From assembly GCA_033398695.1 (NCBI GenBank), contig CM065815.1:103010501-103074500 (forward strand): a stretch of 64,000 nucleotides of DNA. The letters run 5' to 3'. Under the pieces are notes generated by a model. The model was not told the DNA's origin. It ran no database searches and saw only the letters and a list, made by a program, of their open reading frames with translations. Shown in pieces: positions 44,347-56,145 of this stretch; position 1 is the first letter of the stretch; each line of letters opens with the position of its first letter. This stretch comes from Orobanche coerulescens (lineage: Eukaryota > Streptophyta > Magnoliopsida > Lamiales > Orobanchaceae). A program made the translations under genes and the position numbers.

Positions 44347-45111
44347 AGATCGGCCAAAACATGCTTGAAAGGGACCCTTTGTCTTCATATCTTTCACAAG
44401 ATAAGTGAAGATAACCTCCTTCCCCACCTTCTTTGAAAATCGGCCAAGACAACAAACAAAGTCCCCACCTCCATATCTTATCTAGTCCAAAATCCATGAA
44501 AGATATCATGTCCTAAATAAATCATCAAGTTTCCCCACAAAATCGGCCATATTATACCTTGAGAAAGACTTTCATCAAGTCACCATCACCTAAGACTTTC
44601 ATCAAGTCACCATCACCTAATAAAACCAAATTCACCATATTTTCTCCTTCCCCACAAAATCGATCCAAAGCATGAGATTTGAGGAAGATTGTCATCAAGT
44701 ATTTCGGCCGATTGGTGTGTTGCTAGGAAGTTACGTTTTCTCGTTTTATTGTACTTTCTTACGGTTAGAAACTACTATATATAGTAGTGCTCGTTGTATT
44801 GTAAAATATCTTGAAAGTAATAAACCTTGTATTTCCTTTGAAATATACGTTGAACGAGTTCAACAAACTTTAGTTATTGTTTCGACGCGTCTCGAGATTT
44901 TAACTTGATCAATTCTCAATAGGTCTTGGGAAAAGATTACCTTTATCGAGTTATAGGTCTAGTTCGATAAAACACATCAAACTCCGTATATCATACTACC
45001 TCACGGCTGAATCCCATTAAATTCGTCCATCCCCTTTTAATTTTGATCAATATTGTGAACGTGATAATCTTCCGTTGTGTTTTATACGCATTACTTACGT
45101 AATTCGTATCA
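44175..45111 (+). repeat. 3' LTR of CRM-like element
   Basis: 937 bp. The TATA box is centred in the perfect palindrome ACTACTATATATAGTAGT at 44771-44788. Confidence 0.93.
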
Positions 45112-45116
45112 ACAAC
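45112..45116. other. Right TSD acaac of CRM-like element
   Basis: Identical to 38975-38979. Confidence 0.95.
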
Positions 45117-46713
45117 CTTATCCGCTGTATCCAACCGTCGACACAGCATGCCCAGCCCATCAAAGCCAAATTACAAGAATGCTGACAGCGATGACGATAT
45201 CCTGTCACAAGATGAAATAGCGCTCCTCATGCACAAATTCAAGAAGTTCATCAAGCAGTCTGGAAAGACTCCCTACAGGCCCAAGCCTGTTCACAAAGTA
45301 AGTACTGAAACTTTCTCTGGTGACGCTAACCTATGCTATAATTGCATGAAACCAGGACATTATGCAAACAAATGTCCTCATCCCAAAGTTCAAAGGTTGC
45401 CAGAAGCCGAGCAACAAGAGAGGGATGAACGAAGACGTGCTTGGAAAAACAAGCTCAAGGCACTGATAGGAGAATCAGAAGCCTCTCCCACACCATCCAA
45501 ATCCGAAGAATGTCTTCAGGTAGTCACTGAAAGTTACTCATCTGACGATGAATTCGAAGATAAGGCATATATGTGCTTTATGGCAAAAGACATCCCGGAA
45601 GAAGAAGATAGCGATGATGAGGTAATCTCAACCTCAATTACTCCAGTAAATGCATCACATACTTTCGAAAACATGATGAATGAATTTAAAAATATTCAAA
45701 AAGCGCACGAGACTTTGAAAAATGAAAACATTCAGCTTCAACTTTCCAACATAGAGCTGAAAGAAGAAAACGACTTGGTAAAGATAAATTATGAAAATAT
45801 GTCTATTGATTGTGAAAACAGCAAGGTCGAGAATGAAAAACTCGTGGAGAGCAATCATCAACTTGCTCATGAACTAAGTGAGACTAAGTCTCAAAATGGA
45901 AGCAAGACAAATGATTTTGTTCTACTTCAAGCAAAATTTAATACTCTCGAAAAACGAGAAAGCGAACTTGAGACCATTCTGAAATCTTTCGAGAAATCAT
46001 CTAAAAGAATGGAAGAAATTCTAAGCACTGGGCAACATGCTCATGATAAAAGTGGCATAGGATACAGCTCATTTTCCAACAAAGGGAAAACTAGTACTGT
46101 GTTCGTCAAGAGTGTGGAACACATTCCTGTATCAGAAGATACTCCTAGTCCTGTGAAGGAACCTCATGCACCGCGAAAAGCAAAGGCTGCCATTCCGCCC
46201 CCACAATCCTATTCAAGACAGCGGAATCATAAGCCATTCCAACCTGTAAGGTGCACGCAACAGCATGCTCCCCGAGCATATCAACAGCGCTAACAGCCGT
46301 TCAGAAAGAATGCTGTATCCAAATACCAAAGGCCCGCACAACAGTACTTTCAATACAGCACGCCTAGGTACTGGATACAGGAGCCTCATTATCCATCAAG
46401 AAAGTAGGTGTCCGTACAGCATCGACAACAGCATTGAGAATCCAACTGGAGACCCAGAAGGCAAGCTGTAAGGCCAAAGAAAATGGCTCCACCTCCGAGA
46501 CGGCATACATACTGGATTAATAATAATAACCCTGATTTTTACATGCATAATGATTATCATGGATACCGTAACTATGTACATGCCCCACGTAGATACCGCA
46601 AATCTGTACCAAATGTAACCTACAGTAAACCAATTGCTGTCAGGAAAATTTGGGTACCAAAAGGCACTAACATTCACGGACCCAACAATCAAAGGGGACC
46701 TAAATCTACATAA
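45117..46713 (+). pseudogene. Sirevirus gag, C-terminal part with zinc knuckle
   Basis: The frame with ATG 45148 holds the CCHC knuckle CYNCMKPGHYANKC (about 45331-45372). It then has an acidic linker (DIPEEEDSDDE) and a long heptad-like, probably coiled-coil stretch (about 45650-46020). TAA at 46291 interrupts it, further stops follow, and an open piece (46483-46713) lies in the same frame. A frameshift near 46710 separates it from the pol frame. This is the continuation of the gag begun at 38284. Confidence 0.8.
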
Positions 46714-46718
46714 TTTAT

Positions 46719-49700
46719 GTGCTACATGACATTTTGGAGAAGGACATATGGTACTTCGATAGCGGTTGCTCCTGGCACATGACAGGAGATAGAAGCAAGC
46801 TATCAGATTTCGTAGAAGGTCGCGGTCCAAAAGTGCGTTTCGGTGATAAATCTAAAGGAAGAACAAGAGGAAAAGGAAACCTTCTTGTCGGAAAATTCAA
46901 AGTCACCGATGTAGCTCATGTTGAAGGCTTACAGTACAATCTACTTAGTATTAGCCAGTTCTGTGACAAACAGTTCTCGGTGAAATTCTATATATATCAC
47001 TATAGAGTCAAGAACATCCTGACCAAAGAAGTTGTGCTCACAGGAAGCAGATCAGGTAATATGTATATTGCTGACTGGATGCCTATGAGCTCCACAATTC
47101 CTTGTTTAGTTGCCAAAGGCACTGCAGATCTAAGCTGGCTATGGCATAAGAGGATGTCTCACGTCAACTTCAAGATGATCAATAAGCTCTCAAGACAGGG
47201 ACTGGTTAGAGGATTGCCGAATGTATCATTCCAAAAAGACAGTGTCTGTGGACCATGTCAAAAAGGCAAGCAAATCAAGTCCACCCTAAAGAGCAAATCC
47301 TACCTTTCAACCCTCAGAGTGTTGGAAATGCTACACATGGATCTCTATGGTCCTGTAGACCCGATAAGTTTGGGAGGTAAGAAATTCTGTCTCGTTATTG
47401 TTGATGATTACTCCAGGTATGCTTGGACAATTTTCTTAAGCAAGAATAAGGAAACAACATCAAAGCTGCCCGAGCTCCTGAGAAAGCTTCAAAATGAAAA
47501 AGGATCGAGTATCGTGTCCATTCGTTCCGACAGAGGTACAAAATTTACTAACCGCTTTATAGAGCAATACTGTTCAGAAAGTGGGATGCAACACAAATAC
47601 TCAGCTGCCCGTACACCTCAACAAAATGGTGTTGTTGAGCGAAAGAATAGAACGCTGAAGGAAGCAACAAGGACAATGATTGCCGCAAGCAAGTTGCCAC
47701 AGCATTTCTGGGGTGAAGCAACCAATACAGCATGCTACACTCAAAACCGCTGTATCGTCAACAAGCACCACAACAAAACAGCATACGAGGTATGGAACAA
47801 CAAAACTCCGTTAGTTTCGTATTTTCACATTTTTGGATGCAGGTGCTATGTGTTGAACAATGGGAAGGATCAACTTAGAACCTTTGATGAGAAGTCAGAT
47901 GAAGGAATATTTGTAGTATATTCCTCCATCAGCAAAGCTTACAGGATCTTTAATAAAAGGAAGCTGACGATCGAGGAGTCAGTTCATGTAGTGTTCGACG
48001 AACCTCACCATGACCCTACAGGAGTAGAAGCTGTTACTCAAAACATCCAACAACTTTCCATCTTAGATCCACCAACTCCCATAGAACCTGTTGTTGACCT
48101 AGAAATCAATCCCGCAGCTATAAGAATCGACGTAGATGAAGCCGATGCTATACAAGCTGAAGCTGAAACTACAGCAACTCAAGATACAGTACGGGACCCC
48201 GAATTAGAACCCGACCGAAGATGGTTGAGAGATCACCCGCAAGATCTGATCATTGGAAACATTAATGCTGGTGTTTCTACTCGTAGGAGAATACGGAGTA
48301 CACAAGGAAATATATTGTGTGCACAAGAAGAACCAGATACTGAGATATCACCATTTCCTGAATGGAAATCTCAATCCGAGCTTAGAAGACTCAATATGTG
48401 CACTATTACTGTATTCTTAGCCCAGTCCGAACCTGTTTCTACCATAGAACCTCTAAATAATTCTCATTGGATAACATCTATGGAAGAAGAGCTTAACGAT
48501 TTCGAAAGAAACAATGTATGGTATCTTGTACCCAGACCTACGCATCAATCAGTTATTGGAACCAAATAGGTATTTAGAAACAAGAAGGATCGAAATGGAC
48601 TAATTATAAGGAATAAATCCAGACTAGTCGCACAAGGCTATAGACAGGAAGAATGCATAGACTACGATGAAACTTTTGCCCCTGTAGCCAGACTAGAGGC
48701 CATTAGGATATTTCTATACTTTGCTACCCATAAGAGCTTCATCGTATACTAAATGGACGTCAAAAGTGCATTCTTAAATGGAGACCTTGCCGAAGAAGTT
48801 TATGTTGAACAACCACCAGGGTTTGCCAACACAGACGGCATAAATCTAGTATACAGGCTAAGGAAAGCACTGTATGGACTTAAGCAAGCCCCTAGAGCAT
48901 GGTATGAGACCCTGTCCCAGTATCTAACCGATAATGGATTTGAGAAAGGTGCTGTGGACAAGACCTTGTTCAAAATATAGGAAGGTGATGACCTTCTAAT
49001 GGTTCAAATCTATGTAGATGACATTATATTTGGTTCAACTAACCTTGCTTTATGTCAAAGGTTCTCTCATCTCATGCAAAGCAAATTTGAAATGAGTATG
49101 ATGTGAGAACTTAGTTATTTCCTAGGTTTGCAGGTAAAGCAGTTGCCTACAGGGATTTTCATCAACCGGGAAAAATACAGCAAGGAGCTTCGCAACAAAT
49201 TTGGAATGAATACTTCCAAATCATCGTCAACCCCCATGAGCACTTCCGTGCAAATTAGTGCTGATGAAGCCAGAAAGCCGGTTGACCAATCACTCTACAG
49301 GAAGCTTATTGGCTCGCTCCTGTACCTAACGGCTAGCAGGCCCAATATCCAGTTTGTTGTAGGAGTGTGTGCGAGATATCAAGTAGCACCCAAAGAATCA
49401 CACTTCAATACAGCTAAACGAATCCTGAAGTATATTAAAGGAACAGTCGATGTAGGACTGTGGTATCCTAAAGAAGGCGGGTACGATTTAGTTGGCTACA
49501 GCGACTCGGATCTCGGAGGCTGCAAGCTATATAGGAAGAGTACAAGTGGAACTTGTCACTTTCTTGGACCTAGACTTGTTTCTTGGTTCAGTAAGAAGCA
49601 ATTGGCAAACTCACTTTCCATGGCTGAATCAGAATACTATGCTGCTGGTAGTTGCTGTATGCAGATCCTTTGGATGCAGCAACAGTTTTCAGATTATGGG

Positions 49701-49910
49701 ATTGAATCCAAGGAAACGCCCATCATGTGCGATAGCACGAGTGCAATTGCAATAACGCACAACCCTGTTTTGCACTCGCGCACTAAGCATATCAACATGA
49801 AGCATCACTTCATTAAGAATCATGTCGAGAACAAGGATGTTCGGCTGGAAAAAGTTCATACAGATATTCAATTGGCCGACTTCTTCACCAAGCCTCTCGA
49901 CACAGCATGA
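46719..49910 (+). pseudogene. Sirevirus pol: protease, integrase, RT, RNase H, with four in-frame stops
   Basis: One frame runs the whole length, broken by TAG 48567, TAA 48750, TAG 48978 and TGA 49104. Order is copia-type: protease WYFDSGCSWHMTGD; integrase finger WHKRMSHVN...CGPCQKGK with core residues in HMDLYGP, RSDRGTKF and QQNGVVERKN; RT with [12 protein letters not shown] and YVDDIIFGS; RNase H with GYSDSDLGG, SMAESEYYAA and IMCDSTSA, ending ADFFTKPLDTA. TAG 48567 fits Trp (GTK-W-VFRN) and TAA 48750 fits Gln, both single transitions. The TGA at 49104 stands where relatives have Gly. The element can no longer make its enzymes. Confidence 0.9.
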
Positions 49911-49984
49911 TTCAACATGATTCGACAAGAATTGGGATTGCTTCATCCTGACTCCCTGTAAGTATTTACTGTTTTTACTCAACA

Positions 49985-50222
49985 ATTGAGGGGGAATGCT
50001 GTAAGACCCAAGAATACAGTATCCACCATTAATTATCTGTACACTCAGAGCCTTCAATATAGCACTGTAGGGAACAAAGCGATATGAATCATCCTACAGC
50101 TGACGTGTGCAATAATTAAAGGGGAATACAGTATGACCCATGAATACAGCATTGATCCAAAAGTTGCTGTATGGAATTGAAACCCATATGTACCTTTTAA
50201 GGGGGAATGCTGTATCATCGCA
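49985..50222 (+). repeat. Three polypurine-tract-like repeats after pol
   Basis: GAGGGGGAATGCTGTAAGACCC (49988), AAAGGGGAATACAGTATGACC (50118) and AAGGGGGAATGCTGTATC (about 50199) are versions of one unit. Each is a purine run followed by TGCTGTA or TACAGTA. Extra polypurine copies have been described for Sireviruses, usually nearer the 3' LTR. Here they lie between pol and the env-like gene. Confidence 0.7.
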
Positions 50223-50584
50223 GATACAACACATACTATGGGAATTCGATTCATCATATATTATAAGATTTCATTTTAAAAACAATTTTTGTCCACGTGC
50301 CCTGTTTTCATGTCAAACGTCTTTTACATTAAATGCCTTACACGACATCTGGACAATGGAATCTCAAAAGCCGCAATGTTTTCAAATTGTTTAATATTTA
50401 ATATCGCCGTTTCAGGCATTAAGGGTAATATGAAATGTCAGAAGTGGGACCCGCTCCTATTTTAAAAATCAATGGATAAGTGTACCAGTTACACTCAGTC
50501 CATCGTGACCGTTCATTTTAAACACCGGTTCCCATCCCTTAAATATGACCATTCGTTTTCTGAAAACCCTTCTTCGCCGCCTAC

Positions 50585-50593
50585 TATAAAAGG
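50585..50593 (+). promoter_or_regulatory. TATA box for env-like gene
   Basis: TATAAAAGG with a plant-like context, 144 bases before the env-like ATG at 50729. A G-box (CACGTG) lies upstream at about 50293-50298. It suggests the env-like gene has its own promoter rather than relying on the LTR. This is inference from sequence only. Confidence 0.5.
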
Positions 50594-50728
50594 ACTGTAA
50601 ATGCCATTTGAGACTCTTTATGCCTTCTGCATATTTTAAGAGCACTCAAGCATTCAGCCTACAAGATTTTTCTGTGTTTACTGCATATTTTTTTCTTGTA
50701 TCTTTTTCCCGTTACTTGAAAATCATCA

Positions 50729-53700
50729 ATGGCGTCTACTCAGACATCTTCCACCTCTCTCAAGAAGTCACTCAACTTCATCGATGGACAGATCTTCTCC
50801 AGATATGTCGTGATGGAACGCATTCACGCTGAAAGTGATGATGTCGATGCCATGGAGGTCGTCACTACAAGAATCCATCAACAAGGCCTCTACCGCCTTG
50901 GGAGCCACACCGCCGAGAACTATGACGCTCAGCTGGTTGAGGAATTTTACCTCAACGTCGTAGTTCATTTTCTGCCTCTGGCTCAAGGAGGTCATGTCGC
51001 TGATATCACAGCCATTATCCGTGGAGTGGAGGTCCGCGTTGATCGGGAGCTTCTCCAAAACATCTTCAGGCTACCATCTGATGTCCTGACCATGGAAGAA
51101 CTTGAGACTTTTGGGTCTCAAGAATTGCTGACTCAGTACTATGGCTTGTTCACTGGTTTAGCAACGGTGGAAGTGGTTCACACGACATGCCATAAGAAGA
51201 ATTTTTGTTTACCGTTTGTTTATTTACATGATTTTTGCTGCCGCATTATTGAGAATCGTACCTATGCTTTTGAGATGTGCACCAATCTCAGATTCAGGAT
51301 GATGGTCGCTATAATGACCTGCGAGAAGGTCAACTGGTGTCAGGTCATCCTTAAAAGTTTGCAGGAAGAGGTGTCTAAACCTGCTACTCAGAAGAAATCA
51401 TTTGGTTTATTCTTAAACCATGTTTTGACGAAGTGCGGACTTCAGCAAACCGCAGAAGCAAAGAAGATCAGTTCACGGATATTCCTAGGAGGCGTCAGGC
51501 CCACTACCTTCAACCAGAGCATCCTGATTGCCAACAGACCTTTTATCTAGAATTTGCCGCTATCTGCAGATCCGAGGGACGTCTCTTCTAAGTCCCAAAG
51601 TGTCGAATCTTCAAAGAAGAGAAAAATATCTCACAGAAAAACACCAGTTGCTGTTGAGAAGCCGAAAAGGAAGCTAAGGAGGCTTACGAAAGTTAAAGCT
51701 ACAGAACCCTTCGATGATGATCCTATCGTGGCGCAACCTACTGATCAACTACCCCAGGGCCAAACCCCTGTGGAAGATATGCCCGCTACTGTATCAATAG
51801 TAGATCCCGAGCCCTTGGCGGCTACGACGGATACTAGGACATCTGCCAACTCAAAAGACTCTGGCGAGTCGGCTCCCTGTTTGGAGCCAATAGCTACCTC
51901 TCCTATACGGGATTCCACACCCGTTCAGGATCCATCTTCCTTCGGGGTACCATCCCCTGTAAGGAATCCCTCTCCAATACAGGATCCCACACCTGTAGAG
52001 GAACCCCTTCCTACAGCAAACCCAGACGTTGTACGGAGTCCCTCCTCGGACATAATAATTTCCTAGACCCTGCTTTCCGTGCAGATTGAACAGTCATTCG
52101 AGGTTTCTCCAATGGAAGAGCTTTAGACTTGATCCGTACGAAACTTTGTACAACTGGAGCAGTGCTGTAACGAAGAGAAATTCATTTTGGAAGTGACGGA
52201 CACTCAAGAAATTGTTGTCCTGATCCAATGGGACAAATTATTTGTTAAGGAGCTAATTGAGAGTCATCTGCTTGATAAGACTGAAGCTAGAAGGAAAGGA
52301 AAAACTTCGTCAATGGAAACTCCCGACAGTCCAAAAATTGATCCTGATTCCGACGACGATGACGACGCACTCCAGGCTGGTTTGCGGATGAGTCGAGAGG
52401 AAGCCCAAGCCAAGAAAGATGAAGGGACATCTACCCATCAGTCGCCCCCTTCACCACAGCAAGCCAATGTTCCTGACAACGAGGATTCAGTCCCTCATGT
52501 CAAGGAAGAAGAACATGTTTCGCAACAGGCACCCGAGCCTACTATCGCCACCGAAGAAGAAGAATCACGCGCACCAAGAGGAATCAGTCCCTCTGCCGGA
52601 ACAGGTGGATGCTGAGAGACACCAGGAGGAATTGGTCCCTCCTGTATCCATGTCTACAGAAACCCCTTCGACACAGGAGGATGCCGCACCCCCTGCTGCC
52701 GAACCCGAAACAGTTACTCCCGCCCCATCAACCGCCTTGGAATCCGACGACGGTGCTATACCTGAGGATGTCCAACTCACTTCATGCCCTGACGTGAATT
52801 TGAGAAGGTTAAATGGAGTCGAGGACTTTGCCCAGCTAGACTCTCCCCGCACCGAAACAAGAAAAGAGCGATTACGTGCTCTTGGCCTCCAAACTGTCTT
52901 TATTCAGGATGCAGTCAATGCTCTACACTCTGTAGAAAAGGCTCTTGATTGGCTTCACACATCTGCTGTTGAAGAAATGACCGGACTAAGGCATGAAGTC
53001 TCTCGAGTAGTCGAAGCTTTCACTGTCTTGCCACATGTCTTCAAGCAAGCTCTGAGCCAACTACAAGAGAAGCAAAAACAGATCCTGAGAGAAGAGGAAT
53101 CGAAACTCCGCGTATCTGAGACCAAGACCGCATCTGCTCTGATCGAATCCAGTTCCCAATTGCGAGCCCATGACAAGAATATAAAAGATATGTCGTAGGT
53201 GCTCTCCCCCCTTGTTGAGAGAATGTCAAATATTGAGACGAAACAGGATGCCACTCTGGAGATCCTGGAACGTCTTGATGAAAAGGTGTCATACCTTGAT
53301 GATGCCAAAAATGAGGAAGAAGCAAGGGAAGCCGCTAGGAGAATGAGGTTACGGCAAGAGAAAGAGTTATTAGCTCCGTTTGAAGACTCCATCACTGCAT
53401 ACATAGCCCGTATCTCAACACCGAATGTGAGGATACAGGGAGAAAGACCAGAATTCCAGGATCCTAAGTATCCTTGGAAAAGCCTAGTCCGAAAGCCGCA
53501 ATCTATGAACCTCCCGGCAGACCGACAACCTACCGCTGCAGAGATCAAAGACTGGAGGAGAAATGTACTATTAAGATACTTTGTTGTACTTATCAGGGAT
53601 TCCCCATTATTCAATAGATGCAGAATGGTGCAGGAAGCCGCATAGGAATTCAAGACGAAGCTGGAAGAAGGAACACTCCTGCTACAGCTGCAGATGAAAT

Positions 53701-53891
53701 CAAAGCACAAGAAAGGTGACTTGGTGACCCATCCAGAAGACTGGATCCTAGTCTTTGATAAATCTTATGAAGGATGTGCAATCTATCAGAATCGAGATAA
53801 GGACGCTCACCAGAACTGGTGGCGAAACACCAAGAATGACCCTTCCAAGCGACCATGGAGACACTCTGACTTTTGGAGCTCAATACCTTAG
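50729..53891 (+). pseudogene. Sirevirus env-like gene, broken by stops and one frameshift
   Basis: ATG 50729 (MASTQTSSTSLKKSLNFIDG) starts a frame stopped by TAG 51548, TAG 52064, TAG 52124 and TGA 52130. It shifts frame between about 52560 and 52615, and meets TAG 53196 and TAG 53643 before the final TAG 53889. The first 270 residues resemble the 'putative plant transposon protein' / env-like domain (LVEEFYLNVVVHF...IIRGVEVRVDRELLQNIFRLP). Next come a lysine-rich, NLS-like cluster (KKRKISHRKTP...KPKRKLRRL), then Pro- and Asp/Glu-rich repeats (PVQDP, PIQDP, PVEEP), then a probable coiled coil (about 52900-53380). Signal peptide and membrane segments are not evident. The real role in Sireviruses is unknown; 'env-like' is a positional name. 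Confidence 0.75.
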
Positions 53892-54390
53892 TGTATTATT
53901 CGATTGTAATTTTACTTTCAAAACAGCAATCTTTGTACTTCATTTCAATCATCAATAAAAATTTTGCCTGTCTTGAAAAATTAAAACTCGTAATCTACTG
54001 TGTTCTTATATGTTTACAGTCACTTTATTTATTCTTACTGTATTCATATTATGAAACCTATCTCATACACAAGTTGTAAGAACTTGTCTGCAAACAGTTC
54101 ATAGTTTAAGTTGTATGCATTTAGAAAACAATGTGAGATTATGCCTGCACGCCAATCATAAGTTTTCAATGTAACTTTCTTTTGATAATAGCTGAACTTG
54201 CCTGCGAGCAGTTCTTAGTGTTAAGCCAAATACCGAAGGACAGAACATTCAAAAGAAGACCAAGAAATCTGCCCTACTTCAAACCGCTAAATGTCAAAGT
54301 TTTGGCATCATCAAGGATGTTTGGATAACATCATAAGGTTTTATAAGCAAGACTCGGAAGGACTTGGCAAATTATCAAAAAGGGGGAAAT
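53892..54390 (+). other. 3' non-coding region of Sirevirus and polypurine tract
   Basis: AT-rich spacer without ORF. It ends in the polypurine tract AAAAAGGGGGAAAT (54377-54390) directly before the second LTR. Confidence 0.75.
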
Positions 54391-55587
54391 TGTTGGGATA
54401 ACAATAACCCTGTATCGATGCTGTTTGAATAAACAACCCTGTATCGATCGTATTGTCAGAATGTTTTGACAATATGCCAAATCCTAGATACCGCCTCTAG
54501 CTGTATCGAAAAGCTGATCAAGTATCAAACCATGTATCGAAGACCTCTCGCAGTCCCAACCATACAGTATATTGATCATACAAAAACGAGTCCCGCAAAG
54601 CTAAAGTATGGAAGCTGTCTCGAATATCAATACAGTGATCCTTCTATACAGCTCTCAACAGGACAAGAAGGAATCTTCAGTATTCGCTAGAAGTCAAGTC
54701 CAGTTGAAAAAGAAGTATTTAAATACTAAAGGATAAAGTATTTAAATACTGTAAGTCAAAAGATCTTCAAATCCCGCAATATCCGGATCTCAGTCAAATA
54801 TCAGTTGTCGCAGAATCTTGCCCAATGGATATATTTCAAATGGATATATTTCATAAGCTATATATATCTCCAGAGTTTGAAGATCATCAACCAACGAAAG
54901 AACGACTGAAAATCTACAGATTATTCACGACTTACAAAAGAACAAAGCTTACAAGAAATATTCAGAGCAAAACATATCTCCCCAAGCTTTCTGCTATTCA
55001 GATAGAAGAGATATGTAGTACTGAAACCTTGAACAACACATTATCAGCTTAAAGCCCAGAAAGTCATAGCTGTTGTTCAAACCCTGTTCTATCTTTGAAC
55101 AAACTCATATCAGCCCTGTGTGGCTGAGGAATCCTTGCTACTCCCGAACTGTGTGTGACGGACTTGCATTGAAGAAGACGAGGCTTCATAACTGTGTGTG
55201 AAGAAGCCAGTCAAGTGTTAGCTCAAACCAATCTGTGTGAACGGTTGAAAGCTAAGATCTTTATATCAATATGTGTGAACGATATATTGATAAAGTGTTG
55301 TTATAATTACGTAGTTGTGTACGCAGTAATTATAATAAACTTTTTACTCCTGTGTGGAGGACCAGTGGACGTAGAGGGGTTTACCTCGAACAACTTTAAA
55401 TATTATGTTATTTACCTTCTGCCTTTATTATTTTATTAACTGTGATTATTTAAGTATACACTGCATACCGAGTTGTTGTATCCTCAGCAACTTACTGTAT
55501 TTAAGACTTCCGCTACGCACTCAGATTTAAAAACCGTACATCTTGTTGTTTAAAACACTTTCCAAGCTGTATCCAGTATACTTAGTG
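54391..55587 (+). repeat. Second LTR of Sirevirus composite
   Basis: It starts TGTTGGGATAAC with the proper TG. It matches 36972-38173 up to ...ATACTTAGTG and then switches to gag sequence at about 55587, losing the terminal CCAACA. A three-base overlap (GCC) at the switch is consistent with microhomology joining. Confidence 0.87.
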
Positions 55588-56145
55588 CCCAAGCCTGTTC
55601 ACAAAGTAAGTACTGAAACTTCCTCTGGTGACGCTAACCTATGCTATAATTGCAGGAAACCAAGACATTATGCAAACAAATGTCCTCATCCCAAAGTTCA
55701 AAGGTTGCCGGAAACCGAGCAACAGGAGAGGGATGAATGAAGACGTGCTTGGAAAAACAAGCTCAAGGCACTGATAGGAGAATCAGAAGCCTCTCCCACA
55801 CCATCCAAATCCGAAGAATGTCTTCAGGTAGTCACTGAAAGTGACTCATCTGACAATGAATTCGAAGATAAGGCATATATGTGCTTTATGGCAAAAGACA
55901 TCCCGGAAGAAGAAGATAGCGATGATGAGGTAAGCTCAACCTCAATTACTCCAGTAAATGCATCACATACTTTCGAAAACATGATGAATGAATTTAAAAA
56001 TATTCAAAAAGCGCACGAGACTTTGAAAAATGAAAACATTCAGCTTCAACTTTCCAACATAGAGCTGAAAGAAGAAAACGACTTGGTAAAGATAAATTAT
56101 GAAAATATGTCTATTGATTGTGAAAACAGCAAGGTCGAGAATGAA
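55588..56145 (+). pseudogene. Second copy of a gag fragment
   Basis: It matches about 45282-45838 of the same element (zinc knuckle as CYNCRKPRHYANKC, acidic linker and start of the coiled coil), with a few substitutions. One knuckle Gly is now Arg. At its end the sequence AATGAAAAGCTGATCAAG passes without a gap into LTR sequence. Confidence 0.85.

Larger units (their letters stand above)
38980..45111 (+). mobile_element. Young CRM-like Ty3/gypsy element, full length
   Basis: LTRs 38980-39915 (936 bp) and 44175-45111 (937 bp) start TGATACGA and end TCGTATCA. Aligned by eye they differ by four substitutions and one indel, about 0.4 percent. TSD acaac is perfect. One long gag-pol frame is present. 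The integrase C-terminal region (ATFNVGDLSPYLDDD, then PFKEGGND) and a frame that runs into the 3' LTR resemble the CRM clade, but the usual CRM tail is not seen. It is the youngest element in the window by LTR comparison. It is probably not competent, because the integrase zinc finger is scrambled (see the gag-pol entry). Confidence 0.9.
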
